A stretch of 64,000 nucleotides of DNA, taken from the NCBI GenBank assembly GCA_017860295.1, contig JAFNAS010000001.1:248001-312000 (forward strand), in the 5' to 3' direction. The position numbers were made by a program, and so were the translations under genes. Numbering within the stretch: the stretch's first letter is position 1; each line of letters opens with the position of its first letter. Shown here piece after piece: positions 60,966 to 64,000 of this stretch. The stretch is from Bacteroidota bacterium (GTDB lineage Bacteria; Bacteroidota; Bacteroidia; Bacteroidales; Paludibacteraceae). The notes under the pieces are model-generated. The model made no database searches and was not told the DNA's origin. It saw only the letters and a program-made list of their open reading frames with translations.

Positions 60966-61499
60966 TTACTGTTTCAGTCGGCGGATAATAATATCGGTGA
61001 TATTTTGTTTCGGATCGATATACACCAATGCACTGCGAAGCTGCTCGAAACTATAAACAGCCGACAACGAAGCGGTTTTAGCATACTCGGCAATCACCTT
61101 GTTTACTTTGTCGAGCAAGGGTTGTATGTCCTGATTGTATTGATTTTGAAGCATCCGTTCATACGACATCCTTTTCCCCTGCCACTGTACTGCCTCTTTC
61201 TCAAGCAATCCCAAACGAAGCGTGTCCGACACACTCATCCGTTTCTTCACCTCCGGTAGGGTTTCGTTTTTTTTCAGGGCATACGGTTCGATCAGCTTAT
61301 CGTACTGGCCTTGCATTCCGGCAATACCAGCATTGATCTCTTTGGTGTAGACCTGCCGCAAACTGTCTATTTTACTTGTCTTTTGCTTATAGCCGGGTAC
61401 CGACAACAATACGCTATCGCTATAAACATAGGCCATTTTCTGACCGAAAACCATCACAGGGCACAGTGCCAACAGCACTAATAACATTTTACTTTTCAT
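60966..61499 (-). CDS. OmpH/Skp-family periplasmic chaperone
   Basis: A 177-aa exported protein starting at ATG 61499 (MKSKMLLVLLALCPVMVFGQ, signal peptide); the frame is open to 61532. The segment KMAYVYSDSVLLSVPGYKQ matches the conserved start of Skp proteins (IAYVDxxxILxxxP). A long helical arm follows (about residues 40-140), then TASLSAVYSFEQLRSALVYIDPKQNIT, which matches the Skp end (VYD...xVLYVDPxxDIT). Skp trimers hold unfolded outer-membrane proteins. In most Bacteroidota ompH genes sit beside bamA; here it is alone, upstream of the orphan mreB. Confidence 0.88.
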   Translation of the reverse strand: MKSKMLLVLLALCPVMVFGQKMAYVYSDSVLLSVPGYKQKTSKIDSLRQVYTKEINAGIAGMQGQYDKLIEPYALKKNETLPEVKKRMSVSDTLRLGLLEKEAVQWQGKRMSYERMLQNQYNQDIQPLLDKVNKVIAEYAKTASLSAVYSFEQLRSALVYIDPKQNITDIIIRRLKQ

Positions 61500-61593
61500 G
61501 TGTAAATAATTTGTTTTTAAATTGTTATACATAGAGTCAATACCGACTTTTTTCTTTAACTGTTTTCCTGAATCGACCCTTCCCGAAGGAGGA

Positions 61594-61624
61594 GGTGTTT
61601 CTCTTTATCGCAAAGAGGAACACC
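61594..61624. other. hairpin upstream of ompH
   Basis: GGTGTTTCTCTTT, an ATCGC loop and AAAGAGGAACACC give a 13-bp stem with one T:G pair. There is no adjacent T-tract. Confidence 0.5.
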
Positions 61625-61756
61625 CTTGCTGCCACCAGACAATGACAGCCTCTTCATTTCTCTCTTCGTCTTGGTTATTTGCGAATAAATTCTTAACCTA
61701 AAAAAGAAAATTATCAACTAAGCCTATATAATCCCGATTCGCTGCGGGAATCTATT

Positions 61757-61960
61757 TTATTTCACCACAAAGAACTCTAAGAATATCACAAAGGGGAACT
61801 GTCAACTCATTTATTTATCAACTGATAACCGATTCAGGGCTAAAGCCATTACTTTTCTTGTTATCTCTCGATCCGTCAGCTAAAGCAGACGGCAATAAAC
61901 TCCTCCAATTTTCCCTTTCCCAAAATCGACTCTTCTCTCTTGTAGAGAATGGACTGGGGA
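61757..61960 (+). repeat. composite intergenic repeat, copy 3 (fullest)
   Basis: TTTCACCACAAAGAACTC, TATCACAAAGGGG, GGGCTAAAGCCATTACT and then the hairpin CCGTC-AGCTAAAGCA-GACGG (61872-61891), followed by a CTCTCTTGTAGAGAATGG dyad. Copies 1 and 2 share parts of this in order. Confidence 0.55.
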
Positions 61961-62211
61961 ATAGGATATTAACTGTTATTTCAGCACCTTCAATATCACC
62001 TCCAGATGTTGCAGATTAAAACCTCAAAAAATAAGTGCCTATCCCTTCTGGTCAAGTACTTGTTCTTTCTTGTATCCTCCCTTTTATCCGACAAACCGCC
62101 GTTCGACTAAGACTTTGAACTTAAATGTGTTTGGCAAACTGGCGCTCGCTTTCATTTATCCAATTTTCCAACTACTTATTCGCATAACTAATTGATTACA
62201 AATATATTTTA
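61961..62211. other. 251-bp gap before the FG-GAP gene end
   Basis: No credible ORF, terminator or repeat recognised. It lies downstream of the FG-GAP protein stop on the minus strand. Confidence 0.5.
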
Positions 62212-64000
62212 TTACGGTATCTGAAAAAAAAGTATTGAAGATGATGATTTATTTCTCAGAACAGAAACTGTATTGTCACTATTATTAGCCACCGCCAGGT
62301 CGGGCTTACCATCCCCGTCCAGATCCCCGATGGCAACACTATAAGGTTGACTTCCCGTTGCAAAATCAACTTTCGAGGCAAAAGAGCCTGTGGTAATGGA
62401 GCCGGAGGCAGCCGTATTGCACAGTACCGAGACGGTATTGTCATAAAGATTAACCACCGCCAGGTCGGGCTTGCTATTCCCGTCCAGATCCCCGATGGCA
62501 ACACTATAAGCCCCACCTCCCGTTGCAAAATCAACTTTCGAGGCAAAAGAGCCTGTGGTGATGGAACCGGAGGTAGCCGTATTGCGCAGTACCGAGACGG
62601 TAAAGGCGGTGTAATTAGCCACCGCCAGGTCGGGCTTGCCATCACCGTCCAGATCCCCTATGGCAACACTAAAAGGTAGACTTCCCGTTACAAAATCAAC
62701 TCTCGAGGCAAAAGAGCCGGAGGTAATGGAGCCGGAAGTAGCCGTATTGCGTAGTACCGAGACGGTATTGCTAGCCTGATTAGCCACCACCAGGTCGGGC
62801 TTGCCATCCCCGTCCAGATCCCCTATGGCAACAGATTGAGGATAATATCCCGTTGCAAAATCGACTTTCGAGGCAAAAGAGCCGGAGGTAATGGAACCGG
62901 AGGTAGCCGTATTGCGTAGTACCGAGACCGTCGCACTATTAACATTAGCCACCGCCAGGTCGGGCTTGCCATCCCCGTCCAGATCGCCTATGGCAACACT
63001 ATAAGACCAACCTCCCGTTGCAAAATCAACTTTCCCGGCAAAAGAGCCTGTGGTAATGGAACCGGAGGTAGCCGTATTGCGTAGTACCGAGACGGTATTG
63101 TCATTATAATTAGCCACCGCCAGGTCGGGCTTACCATCCCCGTCCAGATCGCCTATGGCAACACTATAAGCCCCACCTCCCGTTGCAAAATCAACTTTCG
63201 AGGCAAAAGAGCCTGTGGTAATAGAACCGGAGGTAGCCGTATTCCGAAATACGGAGACGGTATTGCCACCATTATTAGCCACCGCCAGGTCGGGCTTGCC
63301 ATCCCCGTCCAGATCCCCTATCGCAACACTATAAGGCCAACCTCCCGATGCAAAATCAACTTTCCCGGCAAAGTCACCGGGCATGATAGAATTCTTGGTT
63401 TTAAAGGTGGGTATAAACGGATTGGCTACCCGGTAGGAATAACCTGTGTAGCCTCCCACCGTTACAGAGATCGGTTGCCAGGTGGCCCCGGAAGGGGCCG
63501 TTACCGTTAGCTGTGTTCTTGTAGCGGCAGTTACAGTGGCCTGTACCCCTCCAAAATAAACGATATTATTGCCCGCCGTGCTGCGGAAACCGATTCCGGT
63601 AATGATGACCGTGGTGCTGCCCGCATCTCCCGTAGGGCCGCTCTTCGGGCTAAATGAGATAATAACAGGAATCGACGAAAGATTGCCCAATACCGAGACG
63701 GTATTGTCATTCGCATTAACCACCGCAAGGTCGGGCTTGCCATCCCCGTCCAGATCCCCTATGGCAACACCATAAGGATTAGTTCCCGTTGCAAAATCAA
63801 CTCTCGCGGCAAAAGAGATGAAACCGGAGGTAGCCGTATTGCGCAGTACCGAGACGGCATTGTTATCCCAATTAGCCACCGCCAGGTCGGGCTTGCCATC
63901 CCCGTCCAGATCCCCTATTACAACACGAACAGGTTGACTTCCAGTTGCAAAATCAGCTTTCACGGCAAAAGAGCCGGTGGTAATGGAACCGGATGTAGCC
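62212..64000 (-). CDS. FG-GAP/VCBS repeat protein with IPT/TIG domain (N-terminus outside the window)
   Basis: At least 595 residues, the frame entering from the right edge; the GTG at 63963 is only an internal codon. Nine copies of a 55-aa FG-GAP repeat are visible, each with a calcium-binding-like IGDLDGDGKPDLAVAN loop (one copy has GNSK instead) and ending VSVLRNTATSGS. An IPT/TIG domain (ISFSPKSGPTGDAGSTTVII) lies between the second and third. The repeats form a beta-propeller, usually on secreted adhesins or enzymes. The protein ends NKSSSSILFFQIP with no T9SS C-terminal domain, so its export route or an original longer end is unclear. Confidence 0.88.
   Translation of the reverse strand, partial: ATSGSITTGSFAVKADFATGSQPVRVVIGDLDGDGKPDLAVANWDNNAVSVLRNTATSGFISFAARVDFATGTNPYGVAIGDLDGDGKPDLAVVNANDNTVSVLGNLSSIPVIISFSPKSGPTGDAGSTTVIITGIGFRSTAGNNIVYFGGVQATVTAATRTQLTVTAPSGATWQPISVTVGGYTGYSYRVANPFIPTFKTKNSIMPGDFAGKVDFASGGWPYSVAIGDLDGDGKPDLAVANNGGNTVSVFRNTATSGSITTGSFASKVDFATGGGAYSVAIGDLDGDGKPDLAVANYNDNTVSVLRNTATSGSITTGSFAGKVDFATGGWSYSVAIGDLDGDGKPDLAVANVNSATVSVLRNTATSGSITSGSFASKVDFATGYYPQSVAIGDLDGDGKPDLVVANQASNTVSVLRNTATSGSITSGSFASRVDFVTGSLPFSVAIGDLDGDGKPDLAVANYTAFTVSVLRNTATSGSITTGSFASKVDFATGGGAYSVAIGDLDGNSKPDLAVVNLYDNTVSVLCNTAASGSITTGSFASKVDFATGSQPYSVAIGDLDGDGKPDLAVANNSDNTVSVLRNKSSSSILFFQIP

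Overview
The window is a Bacteroidales-type (Bacteroidota) chromosome segment. Evidence: many CDSs carry Sec signal peptides ending in -AQ/-xQ, Bacteroidota-style TAnnTTTG promoter boxes are visible, there is a PorP/SprF protein beside a CHU_C-type (type B) T9SS C-terminal domain, and glycoside hydrolases are very dense. A free-living, plant-polysaccharide-degrading genus near Paludibacter or Dysgonomonas is my guess; genus cannot be settled by reading.

1-8.4 kb is a plus-strand block of ordinary genes: tail of a probable YbbR/CdaR-like protein, coaE, a YjjG-like HAD phosphatase, an NlpC/P60 peptidase, a DODA-type dioxygenase and a HIT protein. Two back-to-back terminators follow, then a large amidase/golvesin-like/Fn3 protein, rmuC and a small membrane protein. 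8.6-13.6 kb holds a 1278-aa multidomain GH3 enzyme and a secreted beta-propeller-like protein, separated by a terminator and a multi-branched palindromic element.

13.6-17.7 kb is an accessory island. It has six REP-like palindromes around a RAYT (Y1 transposase) gene, a duplicated 61-bp gene tail with a REP in between, a DUF4919-like protein with a TonB-plug-like tail, an AbiTii-like protein, and a 21-bp minisatellite of quasi-palindromic units flanked by a diverged direct repeat.

17.7-50.2 kb is a minus-strand run of fifteen genes, transcribed from 50.1 kb down to a strong terminator at 17.7 kb: GH97, GH3, GH3, GH2, GH43-CBM6, NPCBM-GH27, GH43-CBM6, LamG-GH43, a Cys-rich protein, GH27, GH31, GH95-like, GH10, GH29, GH31. 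Nearly all have Sec signals and none has a T9SS tail, so most act in the periplasm. The set fits stepwise trimming of a heavily decorated xylan: GH10 cuts the backbone, GH43/GH3 remove arabinose and xylose, GH31 alpha-xylose, GH27/GH97 alpha-galactose, GH2 beta-galactose, GH95/GH29 fucose or L-galactose. No SusC/SusD pair, transporter or regulator is visible. Between two of the genes lies the out-of-frame tail of a lost GH43-CBM6 gene.

50.2-64 kb (minus strand) holds cell-envelope genes: an outer-membrane barrel, a PrcB-like lipoprotein, an unknown, a Crp-like protein cut off inside its HTH, an OmpA/PD40/SPOR protein with PorP/SprF and CHU_C proteins (a type B T9SS unit), an orphan mreB, an OmpH/Skp protein, and the C-terminal part of a homogenised FG-GAP repeat protein that runs off the window. 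Intergenic gaps here carry several families of short repeats and paired hairpins. No rRNA, tRNA or CRISPR array was recognised.
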